64,000 nucleotides of DNA from Bradyrhizobium ottawaense (lineage in GTDB: Bacteria; Pseudomonadota; Alphaproteobacteria; Rhizobiales; Xanthobacteraceae): positions 6,397,001 through 6,461,000 of the forward strand of contig NZ_LT629693.1 in assembly GCF_900099825.1 (NCBI RefSeq), read 5' to 3'. Shown piece after piece: positions 1-8,511 of this stretch; the first letter of the stretch is position 1; every line of letters starts with the position of its first letter. The translations under genes and the position numbers were made by a program. The notes below the pieces were generated by a model. It was not told where the DNA came from, made no database searches, and saw nothing but the letters and a program-made list of their open reading frames with translations.

Positions 1-560
1 GCTCATTCATTCCACCGACGAAATCGCGGGATCTTTCAGAGCGCCATCGCCTGGTGCGCGACCCAAGAGAAATTGCAAATTTAGGTAACTCGGCTCGCTC
101 TTGACCGTTTCGTGCCTCATGCTTGCACACTTCCTCACCTTTCGAATCAACCGGGCCTTCCAGATAGAGAACGACAAGCCTGTGGAAAAAGAGGCTGCCA
201 AGTACCGGTGCGATAATTGAGTGATTTGGAGTGCAAATGGGACGGGTGATCCAAGCAGAAGGAAGCGATCAGGGTTCGCATGTTCGGTCGCACAGCCCGG
301 TAGAATGCTTGCCGAAGGGTTGCGTTGGAGATGGCGGCGCGCCGCTGACTGCTAGGATCCGATCTGTCTGAATCGCACCTACCCGGAATGAAGGTCGTCG
401 GGCACGATGCACAATCTCTTCGCTTCGCATGGGCCGCCGGAAGCGGCGAGAGGCGAGACTACTTGAGGCGCGCGGCGACGCTTATCGACTTCCGCTTTGG
501 ATAACAGCCGGTCGTCACGAGCGAAATCGAAAGATCGTAACGAAGCGAGGGCCGAAGGCT
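1..560. other. Intergenic DNA left of the tRNA-Lys fragment
   Basis: I see no convincing gene. The open frames here are short and have no recognisable domain. The DNA next to the tRNA fragment (about 480-560) looks like ordinary tRNA-downstream sequence. If the fragment marks an element end, this stretch is the flanking chromosome. Confidence 0.4.
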
Positions 561-612
561 TGGTGGGCGCACCAGGGCTCGAACCTGGGACCCGATGATT
601 AAGAGTCATCTG
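561..612 (-). other. tRNA-Lys(CTT) 3' fragment, candidate ICE attachment site
   Basis: On the minus strand this reads as the anticodon arm (loop CTCTTAA, anticodon CTT), variable region, T arm (GGTTCGAGCC) and acceptor strand ending in GCGCCCACCA. The D arm and the 5' acceptor strand are missing. A 3' tRNA piece of this length is the usual scar left when an element integrates into a tRNA gene. The truncated side faces right, toward the conjugation genes, so the element should lie to the right. The intact tRNA-Lys and the integrase are not in this window. Confidence 0.7.
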
Positions 613-1110
613 ATTTGAGCAGGCTATCAATGGTCAAACCGACAGATCTGTCGCTCACCCAGCTCAAAAACCACGACTGGTCTTGTCGTTGTCGGAACAA
701 CAGCCCTCGCTAGATGTGGGTGCCACAGTGAGGTATCGACGGCGCGCAATCGTGCCGTTGATATGACTTGATTTGTACCTCTGCGCGTGCGGCGAGCGCC
801 GCACCGGGCTCTCGTGAACCGAGCCGCGCGGCGTCTCGGCCATACGGCTTCGATCCCTCGCGCGGAATGAGGTGTCCCTCGCCGAAGGCGCTCGGTCCGG
901 GTCCTGTGGCGCTTCGCGCGGACGCTATGATGACGCGCCTGCGGCTGCCTTCGTTGGTCTCGCTGTCGGCGAGTAGTTAGGCTTGCGCTACGCAAACTGC
1001 GTTTTCCATCGTCTCTGCCTTCGAATTGGGCTGCGCGCCATGGATCCTTGTTGGCGGTTGATAAGCGGATCGACCGACCAGCCTCCTCGCAGCACGACCG
1101 AAGAGTCAAA
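613..1110. other. Non-coding stretch holding dispersed repeat copy 1
   Basis: No convincing gene. Frames here run mainly through the repeat at 803-950. No integrase or excisionase is seen next to the attachment-site fragment. Confidence 0.4.
803..950. repeat. Dispersed ICE repeat, copy 1
   Basis: It begins ACCGGGCTCTCGTG and ends near GCTATGATGACGC followed by CCTGCGGCTGCC. Its order of blocks is shared with 6397-6631 and 42491-42640. Common blocks are GGGCTCTCGTGAACCGAGCC (itself an inverted repeat, GGCTC/GAGCC), GGCTTCGATCCCT, GGTCC/GGTCCCGCG and GCTATG-TG-CGC-CCTGCG. No open frame is conserved between copies, so it behaves as a non-coding repeat. Confidence 0.6.
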
Positions 1111-1183
1111 AGGAGGGCCGGGTTTGCCGTGACGGGTTGATGGCCGCGAGAGAGGCTCGTGGGACCCGTCGCGGAGAACCGGG
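1111..1183 (+). promoter_or_regulatory. Hairpin leader of ardC (leader copy A)
   Basis: The leader carries GGGCCGGGTTTGCCGTGACG, then the stem GACGGG (1131-1136) that pairs with CCCGTC (1165-1170). The interior GGCCGCGAGAGAGG matches the interior of the leader before the next gene (2155-2233). The ATG lies 13 bases after the stem. The shared structure points to a regulatory RNA or single-strand DNA element; its function is inferred. Confidence 0.55.
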
Positions 1184-2128
1184 ATGTCCAGACATGTTCG
1201 CAAGGCCCAATTCGTCACCGATCGGACCAATTTGTATGAAGATATCACTCGCAAGATTATCGCCGAGCTGGAAGCTGGGAGCGTCCCGTGGGTCCGGCCC
1301 TGGGCTGCGGCTAAGGCGCCGCTTGCATTGCCTCACAACGCCGCAACCCGTCGACGATATGGGGGCATCAACATTCTGATCCTGCTGGGCGCCGCCGTCG
1401 AGCGGGGTTTTTCAGGCCAGAGCTGGCTCACTTTCCGCCAAGCATTGTCGATCGGGGGCTGTGTTCGTAAAGGCGAGCGCGGTACGACCGTTGTCTATAC
1501 CGACCGCTTTGTGCCGGCCGAGGAGATAAAGCGGGCGAGTACGGCGGGTGATGAAGCTCGGGCGATTCCGTTCCTGAAGCGATTTACAGTTTTTAATACC
1601 GAGCAATGTGACGGCCTATCCGCCGATGCCTCTAGCATCGCACCGTCGTCTCATATGGTTGAGCCGCAGGTCGAAGCGCTGATCCGTGCGACCAGGATCG
1701 ACTTCCGTATTGGGGGCGACCGGGCCTTCTACTGTCCTCGCAACGACTACGTTCAGGTGCCGGCTCTGGCCGCCTATTTCGAGACGATCAACTGGCACAG
1801 GACCGCGCTGCATGAGTTGGCGCACGCCAGCGGGCATTCCTCCCGGCTCAATCGCGATCTCTCGGGCGGCTACGGTACCAAAGAATACGCCTTCGAGGAA
1901 ATCATCGCCGAGATGTCCTCTTCGTTTTGCTGTGCGTCGCTCGGCATTGTGCCTACCGTGCGGCACGCCGACTACATCGACTCATGGCTCAAGGTGCTAC
2001 GCGAGGATAATCGCGCGATTGTGCGGGCGGCTTCGCAAGCCAGCAAGGTCGCGGATTATCTCCTCGGTTTTCTCCCCGATCTCGGGGTGGGCGCGCCGAC
2101 GTTAGTCGACGATCACGAGGCGACGTAA
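1184..2128 (+). CDS. ardC: ArdC-like antirestriction protein
   Basis: The 314-residue protein has the ArdC layout: an N-terminal single-strand-DNA-binding domain (about 12-120, starting TDRTNLYEDITRKIIAELE) and a C-terminal zincin-like metallopeptidase domain. The zinc motif HELAHASGH is visible near residue 209, with a downstream glutamate in FEEIIAEM. Proteins of this family protect incoming single-stranded conjugative DNA from the recipient's restriction systems, so the gene should act early after transfer. It sits just inside the left end behind a structured leader. Length is normal for the family. The specific protease substrate, if any, is unknown. Confidence 0.85.
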   Translation: MSRHVRKAQFVTDRTNLYEDITRKIIAELEAGSVPWVRPWAAAKAPLALPHNAATRRRYGGINILILLGAAVERGFSGQSWLTFRQALSIGGCVRKGERGTTVVYTDRFVPAEEIKRASTAGDEARAIPFLKRFTVFNTEQCDGLSADASSIAPSSHMVEPQVEALIRATRIDFRIGGDRAFYCPRNDYVQVPALAAYFETINWHRTALHELAHASGHSSRLNRDLSGGYGTKEYAFEEIIAEMSSSFCCASLGIVPTVRHADYIDSWLKVLREDNRAIVRAASQASKVADYLLGFLPDLGVGAPTLVDDHEAT

Positions 2129-2154
2129 ATCGTCTCCGCCGCCTGTCGAGAGAG

Positions 2155-2233
2155 TGAGAGAACGGGCCGGTTTCTGTGACGGGTTGGAGGCCGAGAGAGG
2201 AGCTTTCGGCCGCCCGTCATGGGAGATCTGGAG
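2155..2233 (+). promoter_or_regulatory. Hairpin leader copy B
   Basis: This is a paralogue of the ardC leader. GGGCCGGTTT is followed by the stem GACGGG (about 2179-2184) paired with CCCGTC (2213-2218), enclosing a second stem GGCCG/CGGCC around the loop AGAGAGGAGCTTT. The purine-rich GGAGATCTGGAG before the ATG at 2234 is a likely ribosome-binding site. Confidence 0.55.
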
Positions 2234-2467
2234 ATGACGAAGGTTATCAAAAGAATCGCGTTGTTGCTCTCTTGCGGGATTTCTTTCAACAAGCCGGTGC
2301 TGAGCCAATCGACCGTCCGTAGCGTAAACGCCAGTGTCTTGATCGAACGACTAGCCGAGAGCGTCGCGCGCATGTTGTTGCCCACTGACGCGGCTGGCGT
2401 TGGTGTCTCGGCCAAGGCACTACTGCGCTTGCTTATCGCGGGCAATACCGAGCGGGAAGTCGCGTGA
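2234..2467 (+). CDS. Small protein of unknown function
   Basis: About 77 residues. I do not recognise a family. The N-terminus is weakly hydrophobic (RIALLLSCGISF), and the remainder contains a predicted amphipathic helix (VNASVLIERLAESVARML). I prefer the ATG at 2234 over 2219 because it keeps the spacing seen in the ardC leader and has a purine-rich site before it. Its stop overlaps the next start (TGATG), so it is probably translationally coupled to the toprim gene. It could be a remnant of the larger ParB-like gene that often sits here in related elements; that is inference. Confidence 0.45.
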   Translation: MTKVIKRIALLLSCGISFNKPVLSQSTVRSVNASVLIERLAESVARMLLPTDAAGVGVSAKALLRLLIAGNTEREVA

Positions 2468-3498
2468 TGCTACGCGACGCTTCCGAACTGGTGCAACGTC
2501 TTGCGCGCGATGCCGAGGCGGTGTGTCGCCACTATCTTTCCAACGGAAGGCGCCAGGGGAACTACTGGCTAATCGGCGATGTCAAAAACACGCCGGGCCG
2601 CTCCATGTTCGTTCGGTTGAGGGAGTCGCCGAAACGTCCAGCCGGAAAATGGACTGACGCCGCAACGGGCGAGCACGGCGATCTCCTCGACATCATTCGC
2701 GAAAGCTGCGGTCTCCTCGACTTCCGCGATGTTGCCGACGAGGCACGCCGCTTCCTCGGTCAGCCGCGATCCGAACCTGGGTCGGACTATCGACCGCCTC
2801 TGTCAACAGTACCGACCGGCTCAACGGAATCTGCGCGGCGGCTCTTCGCCATGTCGAGCCCGATTTCCGGCACCATTGTGGAGACCTATCTGCGTCAACG
2901 CGGCATAACCAACTTAGGCATCGACAGTTTGCGATTCCAGCCGCGTTGCTACTACCGTCCCGAGGCAGACGCCACAACCGAAATCTGGCCTGCTATGATC
3001 GCGGCTGTTACTGACCTCCGGGGACACATCACCGGCGCACACCGCACATGGCTCGATCCATCTAGGTGTGACAAGGCGCCAGTCGGAACCCCACGCCGGG
3101 CGATGGGCCACCTTCTCGGTCATGCGGTCCGTTTCGGTCCGTCTGGCGACGTGATGGCGGCGGGTGAGGGCATCGAGACCATGCTGTCGCTTCGCTGCGC
3201 TATGCCCTGCATGGCGATGGTCGCAGCGCTCTCGGCCACGCATCTTGCAGCAATCCTGTTTCCAGCAACGCTGCGCCGACTCTATATCGTCCGTGACGAC
3301 GATCGGGCAGGCGATGGCGCGGTGGCAGGACTGTCCGACCGGGCGCAGTCGGCTGGGATCGAGGCGAGGGTGCTGTCGCCGCAGGATGGAGATTTCAACG
3401 AGGATCTGCGGAACTCAGACATCTCCGCGCTGCGCGCGGCGTTGCGCTTCCAGCTCACCCCGGAGGACGTTGGCCGGTTCTTGAGCACGGGCGCTTAG
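2467..3498 (+). CDS. Toprim domain protein, primase-like
   Basis: About 343 residues. The N-terminal region (1-110) resembles the DUF7146/primase zinc-binding-like part (GNYWLIGDVKNTPGRSMFV, then GKWTDAATGEHGDLLDII). The C-terminal region (about 215-330) is a Toprim fold with GEGIETMLSL carrying the catalytic glutamate and IVRDDDRAGDGA carrying the acidic DxD. Such proteins on conjugative elements are thought to help prime complementary-strand synthesis or process DNA; the exact activity is not known. It overlaps the preceding small gene by one base. Confidence 0.75.
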   Translation: MLRDASELVQRLARDAEAVCRHYLSNGRRQGNYWLIGDVKNTPGRSMFVRLRESPKRPAGKWTDAATGEHGDLLDIIRESCGLLDFRDVADEARRFLGQPRSEPGSDYRPPLSTVPTGSTESARRLFAMSSPISGTIVETYLRQRGITNLGIDSLRFQPRCYYRPEADATTEIWPAMIAAVTDLRGHITGAHRTWLDPSRCDKAPVGTPRRAMGHLLGHAVRFGPSGDVMAAGEGIETMLSLRCAMPCMAMVAALSATHLAAILFPATLRRLYIVRDDDRAGDGAVAGLSDRAQSAGIEARVLSPQDGDFNEDLRNSDISALRAALRFQLTPEDVGRFLSTGA

Positions 3499-3830
3499 AT
3501 GGGAGCAGGGAAGAGGCTGGTACTCCGCCCTGACCGTGTGCCATCGACCCCGGGCTTCCGTATTGGCGGAGAGGCCCGCGCCCACGGCCTTCTTGAGAGG
3601 GCGACCCTGCGGCAAGCGGTCCGGCCACGCAATGGCGTCCGCCGACTATTTTCCGTCGCGTCCCCAGGGGGCCGCTTTACATCGCGAAGCAAAATAGCCG
3701 GCTCCCGCCATCCTCCGCTTCGCTGCGGCCGTTGTCGCTGCGCTCGTCGGTGCAGGTCCGGTCCGCCTGCCGCCTTTCGTCGCCATGAAGGCCGCGATGG
3801 GCGCGGCCGATCCGACAAAAGGAGACCACC
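3499..3830. other. GC-rich leader before the DUF2493 gene
   Basis: No gene supported. The stretch has several short inverted repeats, including GCAGG/CCTGC near 3751-3770. It also shares the block CCGCCATCCTCCGCT-GCTGCGGCC with the leader of the DUF736 gene at about 5660-5685. A ribosome-binding site AAAGGAG lies just before the ATG at 3831. Confidence 0.4.
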
Positions 3831-4769
3831 ATGACGATCGACCGCGACGAACAGGCGTACGAGCCACCGCAGGCGACATCCCCGACCGATCACATCCTTA
3901 CCGAGCTTCAGCTCCATGGCTATCGCCCCTTTCAGGATGAGCCCGACCCGAGATCGCTTCCCGAAGCCTGTACCGTCACCAGTGCCGTCGCCGATATCTT
4001 CGACGCACTCACCGCTACCTTGAGCGATACTCGCCTCGAACCCGACCTCGAGGATCTCCTGTGGTCGACGGTGAATCTCTTCCACCGCGCCAGCGAGCGG
4101 GTCGAACGTAAACTCGACGACAATGAGCAGGCACAAAAGCGCAGCCAACGCGACCAGGATGGCTCCGAGATCCGCTCGGTCGAACTGGAGCGTCTCACCG
4201 CCGAGGGCATGAGTTTGATCGAACGCCGCGATGTCATGGAACTCTTCCGCGACCAGGCCGCCGAACACTTCACCCGACAGATCGGATCGCACTGGCACCC
4301 GCGCAGCGGCTCGAAGGTCAACCATCGCGCTCTGACTTCCGCCGTCATCGACAGCCGCGACTTCCTCGCCGCCAGGCGCCGGGCCGGCACCGAAGTCATG
4401 CTGCCTCCCGGTCCGAAGATCGCCTTCACCGGCGGCCTCGACTGCAACGATCATCGTCTGATCTGGGACAAGCTCGATCAGGTCCATGCCAAGTATCCAG
4501 GCATGGTTCTCTTGCACGGCGGTTCGCCGAAGGGGGCCGAACTTATCGCCGCGCGCTGGGCCGACCACCGTAAAGTTCCGCAAATCGCCTTCAAGCCCGA
4601 TTGGACCAAACATGCCAAGGCAGCACCGTTCAAGCGCAACGATCAGATGCTCGACGTGCTGCCGATCGGTGTCATCGCCTTCCCCGGCACCGGCATTCAG
4701 GAGAACTTGGCTGACAAGGCACGGAAGCTCGGCATCCCCGTCTGGAAATTCGGCAACGGCGGCGCGTGA
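3831..4769 (+). CDS. DUF2493 (SLOG-related) domain protein
   Basis: 312 residues. The N-terminal half is helical and charged (HILTELQLHGYRPFQDE at about 21-37). The C-terminal 130 residues form the DUF2493 Rossmann-like domain: IAFTGGLDCNDHRLIWDKLD, then MVLLHGGSPKGAELIAARWA and VIAFPGTGIQENLADKARK. These glycine-rich turns are typical of nucleotide-binding SLOG proteins. The gene is a regular passenger of rhizobial conjugative elements, next to ardC and DUF736. Its role is unknown; ligand sensing during element entry is a reasonable guess only. Confidence 0.75.
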   Translation: MTIDRDEQAYEPPQATSPTDHILTELQLHGYRPFQDEPDPRSLPEACTVTSAVADIFDALTATLSDTRLEPDLEDLLWSTVNLFHRASERVERKLDDNEQAQKRSQRDQDGSEIRSVELERLTAEGMSLIERRDVMELFRDQAAEHFTRQIGSHWHPRSGSKVNHRALTSAVIDSRDFLAARRRAGTEVMLPPGPKIAFTGGLDCNDHRLIWDKLDQVHAKYPGMVLLHGGSPKGAELIAARWADHRKVPQIAFKPDWTKHAKAAPFKRNDQMLDVLPIGVIAFPGTGIQENLADKARKLGIPVWKFGNGGA

Positions 4770-5594
4770 GCGCCACCGTAGCTCCAGTTGGAGTTGCTAT
4801 TCATCGAACTTGCAAAGCGGCAATGAGATGTGCTCGCAACTCATGCATTGCCGTTCTTCGTCGGCATGAACGTGGGATCTATTCCTTTCAAGCCGGAGCA
4901 GGCCCGTTCGGTGCCGTCGTAGTTTGGCTTCGTCACGGCCGGTGTCACACTCGTAGTCGGGCAGTACGCCTTCTCCGTCGCGCGCTCGAATCGTTCGCCT
5001 TCATCTGGGTTACTGTTCGCGGTTCCGGCGGCGCGCGCTGGCTATGATGTGATCCTTGCTCATGCACAGTTCGGCATTCCCTCGGAATGGTGGCGGCAGT
5101 CGTTCGCTGTGCTTGGCGCCATCGCTGTCGGGGTCGCCGCTTACGCGAATGTGTCGATATCGACTGACACCGCGCTCAGAGCAGGCGCTGCGCTCAGCCA
5201 TTGGTCAGCCACCCAATGGGACGGCGACTACGGGGCGGGTGACTATGCGCGTCTGTCGTCACTCGGTTGGCATAACGCTGAAATCTGCTCGTCGTTGCTG
5301 ATCGCCACATCGCGGTCCCCTCGCTCGCCCCGATTGAGCCGGATGATCTCTTCGGCCGACAGCAACCCCGTGGTGACCGGCACATGCGCTGACTTCCATC
5401 TGCTCGGTAACAACGGGGACGCCTTTCTGCACGCCAGGTTTCCTTTTCCTTCGCTGGGAAGGCCGGGCTTCTTGTGTGAGCCGATTGTCCGCTGGCACGT
5501 CTCCTAAATGCTGTTCAGCGCTCGCGAGCACCTAGCCTCTCATTGGCTTGATCTGGCCGAAGGCCGGCTACGCCTCGATCGCCTGAACCGCAAT
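4770..5594. other. Stretch with no recognisable gene
   Basis: Frames are open here (for example on the plus strand at 5049-5507), but I see no domain, and the overlapping frames on both strands look equally plausible. It is probably decayed DNA between the DUF2493 and DUF736 genes. Confidence 0.35.
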
Positions 5595-5664
5595 GGCGGC
5601 GGCGAGACTTTCTTCCCCTGGGCTTCGCCCATTCCTCGCGAGGCAAGAAAGTCTCACCGCCGCC
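5595..5664. repeat. 20-bp inverted repeat with 30-base structured loop
   Basis: The left arm GGCGGCGGCGAGACTTTCTT (5595-5614) pairs with 5645-5664, with one mismatch. The loop contains a nested GGGC-TTC-GCCC hairpin and CCTCGCGAGG. It ends 112 bases before the DUF736 start and has no T-run, so it does not look like a simple terminator. Confidence 0.7.
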
Positions 5665-5776
5665 ATCCTCCGCTGCGCTGCGGCCTTTGGGGGTGCGGCG
5701 TCGATCGCCTTCGGCTTTCAGATCGCCATCGAGGCCGCGGTGGTCGCGGAGCTCGAAAACAGCAAGGAGAAGTGAC

Positions 5777-6100
5777 ATGGCTAACATCGGCTCATTCAAG
5801 AAATCCGGCCAGGAATTCCAGGGCGAGATCGTCACCCTGAGCCTCCAGACCAGGGGCGTCCGCATCGTCCCCGAGACTGACCGGACCAACGACAACGCGC
5901 CGAGCCACCGGGTCTATGTCGGTCGCGCCGAGATCGGGGCTGCCTGGTCGAAGCGCTCCACCGAAGGCCGCGATTATCTCTCGGTCAAGCTGGACGATCC
6001 GAGCTTCAACGCTCCGATCTACGCCAACCTCTTCGACGACGAAGACGCCGAGACCTTCACCCTCATCTGGTCCCGCAGCCGCAAGCCGAATGGCGACTGA
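5777..6100 (+). CDS. DUF736 domain protein
   Basis: 107 residues covering a complete DUF736 domain: IGSFKKSGQEFQGEIVTLSL at the start, YVGRAEIGAAWSKRSTEGRDYLSVKLDDPSF in the middle and a C-terminal FTLIWSRSR. The ATG at 5777 has AAGGAG just upstream. The family is small, all-beta and common on rhizobial plasmids and ICEs; function is unknown. The gene is monocistronic, with a strong terminator right after it. Confidence 0.85.
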   Translation: MANIGSFKKSGQEFQGEIVTLSLQTRGVRIVPETDRTNDNAPSHRVYVGRAEIGAAWSKRSTEGRDYLSVKLDDPSFNAPIYANLFDDEDAETFTLIWSRSRKPNGD

Positions 6101-6110
6101 GGCTCATTTC

Positions 6111-6143
6111 GCCCCGCCCGAGTTCCTCGGGCGGGGCTTTTTT
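6111..6143 (+). terminator. Rho-independent terminator after DUF736
   Basis: A 12-bp perfect stem GCCCCGCCCGAG/CTCGGGCGGGGC with loop TTC, followed by TTTTTT. It starts 11 bases after the DUF736 stop. Confidence 0.9.
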
Positions 6144-6791
6144 GCTTTAAAGTCCGCTCACGGCAGTCACATACCTTGATGTGGATGCCGTGGGCTTGGG
6201 CGTGCGCATCGCGCGCGGTAGCCTTCAACGCGTCGGTCCCCCAAACGACGTTCTTAGTGAGGATTATGCGAAGGAGTTTGCGCCTGCAATCGATGCACAG
6301 TTGTCCCTTGCCGCATTCCCCTCGCTCAAGTGTTCAATGATGCATTCAAGTGATGGTGTACCGGTCTTTAGCGTTGGGCGCGTCCGCTGGCCTCGGACCG
6401 GGCTCTCGTGCACCGAGCCGCGGGGCGTCTCGGCCATCCGGCTTTGATCCCTCGCGCGATCATGGGTCGCTCGCCGGAGGCACTCGCCTTCGGGTCCCGC
6501 CGTCATTTCATTCCGGCGTCGCTATCACTGCCCCTCTGCGGGTGCCTTGTTAACCGGTCTCGCGACTGCAGTCGGTCCCGCGTCCCGCCGCTTTCAGCGT
6601 CGGCGCTATGCTGACGCTCCTGCGGCTGCCTCTTTCTCCAGCCTGCGCTTCGCTTCGGCACGATCTCGTCGGTCTCCGTTGGCGGACGAGAATTGGAGGA
6701 TAAATCCGACGGTTATCGTCATAGAGCCGCTCGTCCCGTTTGGGTCCATGGGACGGTTCAGGCGTGCCTAGCAGAACTGATATGATCTATA
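6144..6791. other. Non-coding stretch holding dispersed repeat copy 2
   Basis: No gene supported. The central part is the dispersed repeat (6397-6631). The right end becomes AT-rich and serves as the upstream region of hipBA. Confidence 0.4.
6397..6631. repeat. Dispersed ICE repeat, copy 2
   Basis: It begins ACCGGGCTCTCGTG-ACCGAGCCG and ends GCTATGCTGACGCTCCTGCG-GCTGCC. It is longer than copy 1 because of an extra segment at about 6490-6570, but the outer blocks match copies 1 and 3 in the same order. Confidence 0.6.
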
Positions 6792-6904
6792 TATGGTCCA
6801 CATGACTCTAAATGATATGTTTATGATACATATTAATCGACCGTCAAAGTAGAATGAGCTATAAAGGAGGCGCAGAAGGTAACATGAACTGTTTATGGAC
6901 CATA
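6792..6904. promoter_or_regulatory. hipBA promoter region with paired half-sites
   Basis: This region is AT-rich compared with its surroundings. TATGGTCCA (6792-6800) and TGGACCATA (6896-6904) form perfect 9-base inverted copies 95 bases apart. The second lies directly before the hipB start. HipB-type antitoxins autoregulate by binding inverted operators, so these are candidate sites. Confidence 0.5.
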
Positions 6905-6905
6905 C

Positions 6906-7241
6906 ATGTCGAAAACCCAACGCCCTCTCTCCCCCTATGCCGCTGAAGCGGTGGCCCTTCTTGGCCAGCTCATTCGCAGGGCGCGCATCGAACGCAAGCT
7001 CAAGGCCGTCGATGTGACCGACCGGGCAGGGATCTCGCGTGGTCTCCTGCGGCGCATCGAGACGGGCGATCCCGGATGCACGATTGGCGCGGTGTTCGAG
7101 GTCTCGACAATTGTCGGCGTGCGACTGTTCGATACCGATCAGACAGCACTATCCAGGGCCGTCGAGACCAATCGCGAAATAATGGCGCTGCTGCCGAAAT
7201 CGGTTCGCAGTCCACGTATCGAGGCCGACGATGACTTCTGA
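6906..7241 (+). CDS. hipB: HipB-like HTH antitoxin/repressor
   Basis: 111 residues with one XRE-type helix-turn-helix at about 20-75 (LIRRARIERKLKAVDVTDRA then GISRGLLRRIETGDPGCTI). It lies directly before and overlaps hipA by 11 bases, the standard antitoxin-toxin arrangement. HipB proteins neutralise HipA and repress the pair. The C-terminal tail is acidic (EADDDF). Confidence 0.8.
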   Translation: MSKTQRPLSPYAAEAVALLGQLIRRARIERKLKAVDVTDRAGISRGLLRRIETGDPGCTIGAVFEVSTIVGVRLFDTDQTALSRAVETNREIMALLPKSVRSPRIEADDDF

Positions 7242-8511
7242 CGCCAAAAACACCCAGGCTTTTGTCTGGGTTTGGCTCCCAGATCAAACAGAACCCGTCG
7301 TCGCCGGCCTTCTGTCGGCAAGTGGCAAGCAACTCGTATTCAACTACGGGCGAAGTTACCTCGCGCGCAAGGATGCCATTCCCCTCTATGAACCGGAATT
7401 GCCGCTGCGGAGCGGAATCCTGCCGCTCATGGCGGGGTTGAGCATGCCGAGCTGTATTCGCGACGCAGCTCCTGACGCATGGGGCCGCCGCATTATCATC
7501 AATCGAAAATTCGGAGTGCAAAGCAGGAATGTCGATCCGGGTAGCGTCGATGAGTTCACCTATCTGTTGGAATCCGGTTCAGACCGCATCGGCGCATTGG
7601 ATTTTCAGACATCCTCCGCGAATTACCTGGCGCGAGAAGGAGCTGAAGTCTCCCTCGACAAGCTCCTGAACGCCGCAGCGCTGGTTGAAAAGGGAGTTCC
7701 GCTCCCGGCTGAACTCGATCAGGCCCTTCTCCATGGAACCTCGATCGGAGGTGCGCGCCCCAAGACGATGATCACGTCGGGCAACAAGAAATTTGTTGCG
7801 AAGTTCTCATCGCAGAACGACCTCTACGGTGTCGTCAAGGCCGAGTACATCGCCATGCGTCTGGCCGCTGATGTCGGCCTGACCGTTGCCCCGGTGAGCC
7901 TTGAACGCGCAGCGGGAAAGGACGTCCTCCTTATCGAACGCTTTGATCGCGTGAAAATGGAAGGAGGTTGGAGTCGGAAAGCCATGGTTTCCGCCCTCAC
8001 GCTGCTTGAGCTCGACGAACTCATGGCCCGCTATGCCAGCTATGAGCAACTCGCGACCATCATCCGCCACCGATTTCAGGCGCCAAGGGAGACGCTCAAA
8101 GAGCTCTTTGCTCGAATGCTGTTCAACATTCTCTGTGGAAATACCGATGACCACGCGCGCAATCACGCCGCTTTCTGGAACGGTAAGGAACTGTCCTTGA
8201 CCCCTGCATATGACATCTGTCCGCAAAATCGGACAGGTGGAGAAGCCACCCAAGCCATGCTGATCATGGGCCAGGAGCGCGCAAGCCAAATTGCTTTGTG
8301 CCTGAAAGCGGCGCCGCTGTTTCTGATCAACAACGCCGAGGCAATCCTGCTCGCCACCAGACAAATCAAAACGATCAAGCAGCGCTGGCCCACTGTATGC
8401 GATGAGGCAAAGCTCAGCATGGTAGATCGGAATTTCCTCTGGCGTCGCCAATTTTTGAATCCGTATGCCTTTCTGGGCGCACCGGAAGCCGTCACAAACC
8501 TGATCGATTAG
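7231..8511 (+). CDS. hipA: HipA-like serine/threonine kinase toxin
   Basis: 426 residues, normal for HipA. The N-terminal subdomain (1-120) is followed by the kinase part. GTSIGGARPKTMI (about 170-182) matches the ATP-loop region. FNILCGNTDDHARNHAAFW (about 296-314) holds the catalytic Asp/Asn of the HipA_C family, and LTPAYDICP the metal-binding Asp. HipA kinases phosphorylate translation factors such as glutamyl-tRNA synthetase and cause growth arrest; the target here is unknown. The pair may stabilise the element. Confidence 0.85.
   Translation: MTSDAKNTQAFVWVWLPDQTEPVVAGLLSASGKQLVFNYGRSYLARKDAIPLYEPELPLRSGILPLMAGLSMPSCIRDAAPDAWGRRIIINRKFGVQSRNVDPGSVDEFTYLLESGSDRIGALDFQTSSANYLAREGAEVSLDKLLNAAALVEKGVPLPAELDQALLHGTSIGGARPKTMITSGNKKFVAKFSSQNDLYGVVKAEYIAMRLAADVGLTVAPVSLERAAGKDVLLIERFDRVKMEGGWSRKAMVSALTLLELDELMARYASYEQLATIIRHRFQAPRETLKELFARMLFNILCGNTDDHARNHAAFWNGKELSLTPAYDICPQNRTGGEATQAMLIMGQERASQIALCLKAAPLFLINNAEAILLATRQIKTIKQRWPTVCDEAKLSMVDRNFLWRRQFLNPYAFLGAPEAVTNLID

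Noticed and set aside
3495..4613. 372-codon minus-strand frame over the DUF2493 gene
   Set aside because: Antisense to a recognised domain protein and without any motif of its own.
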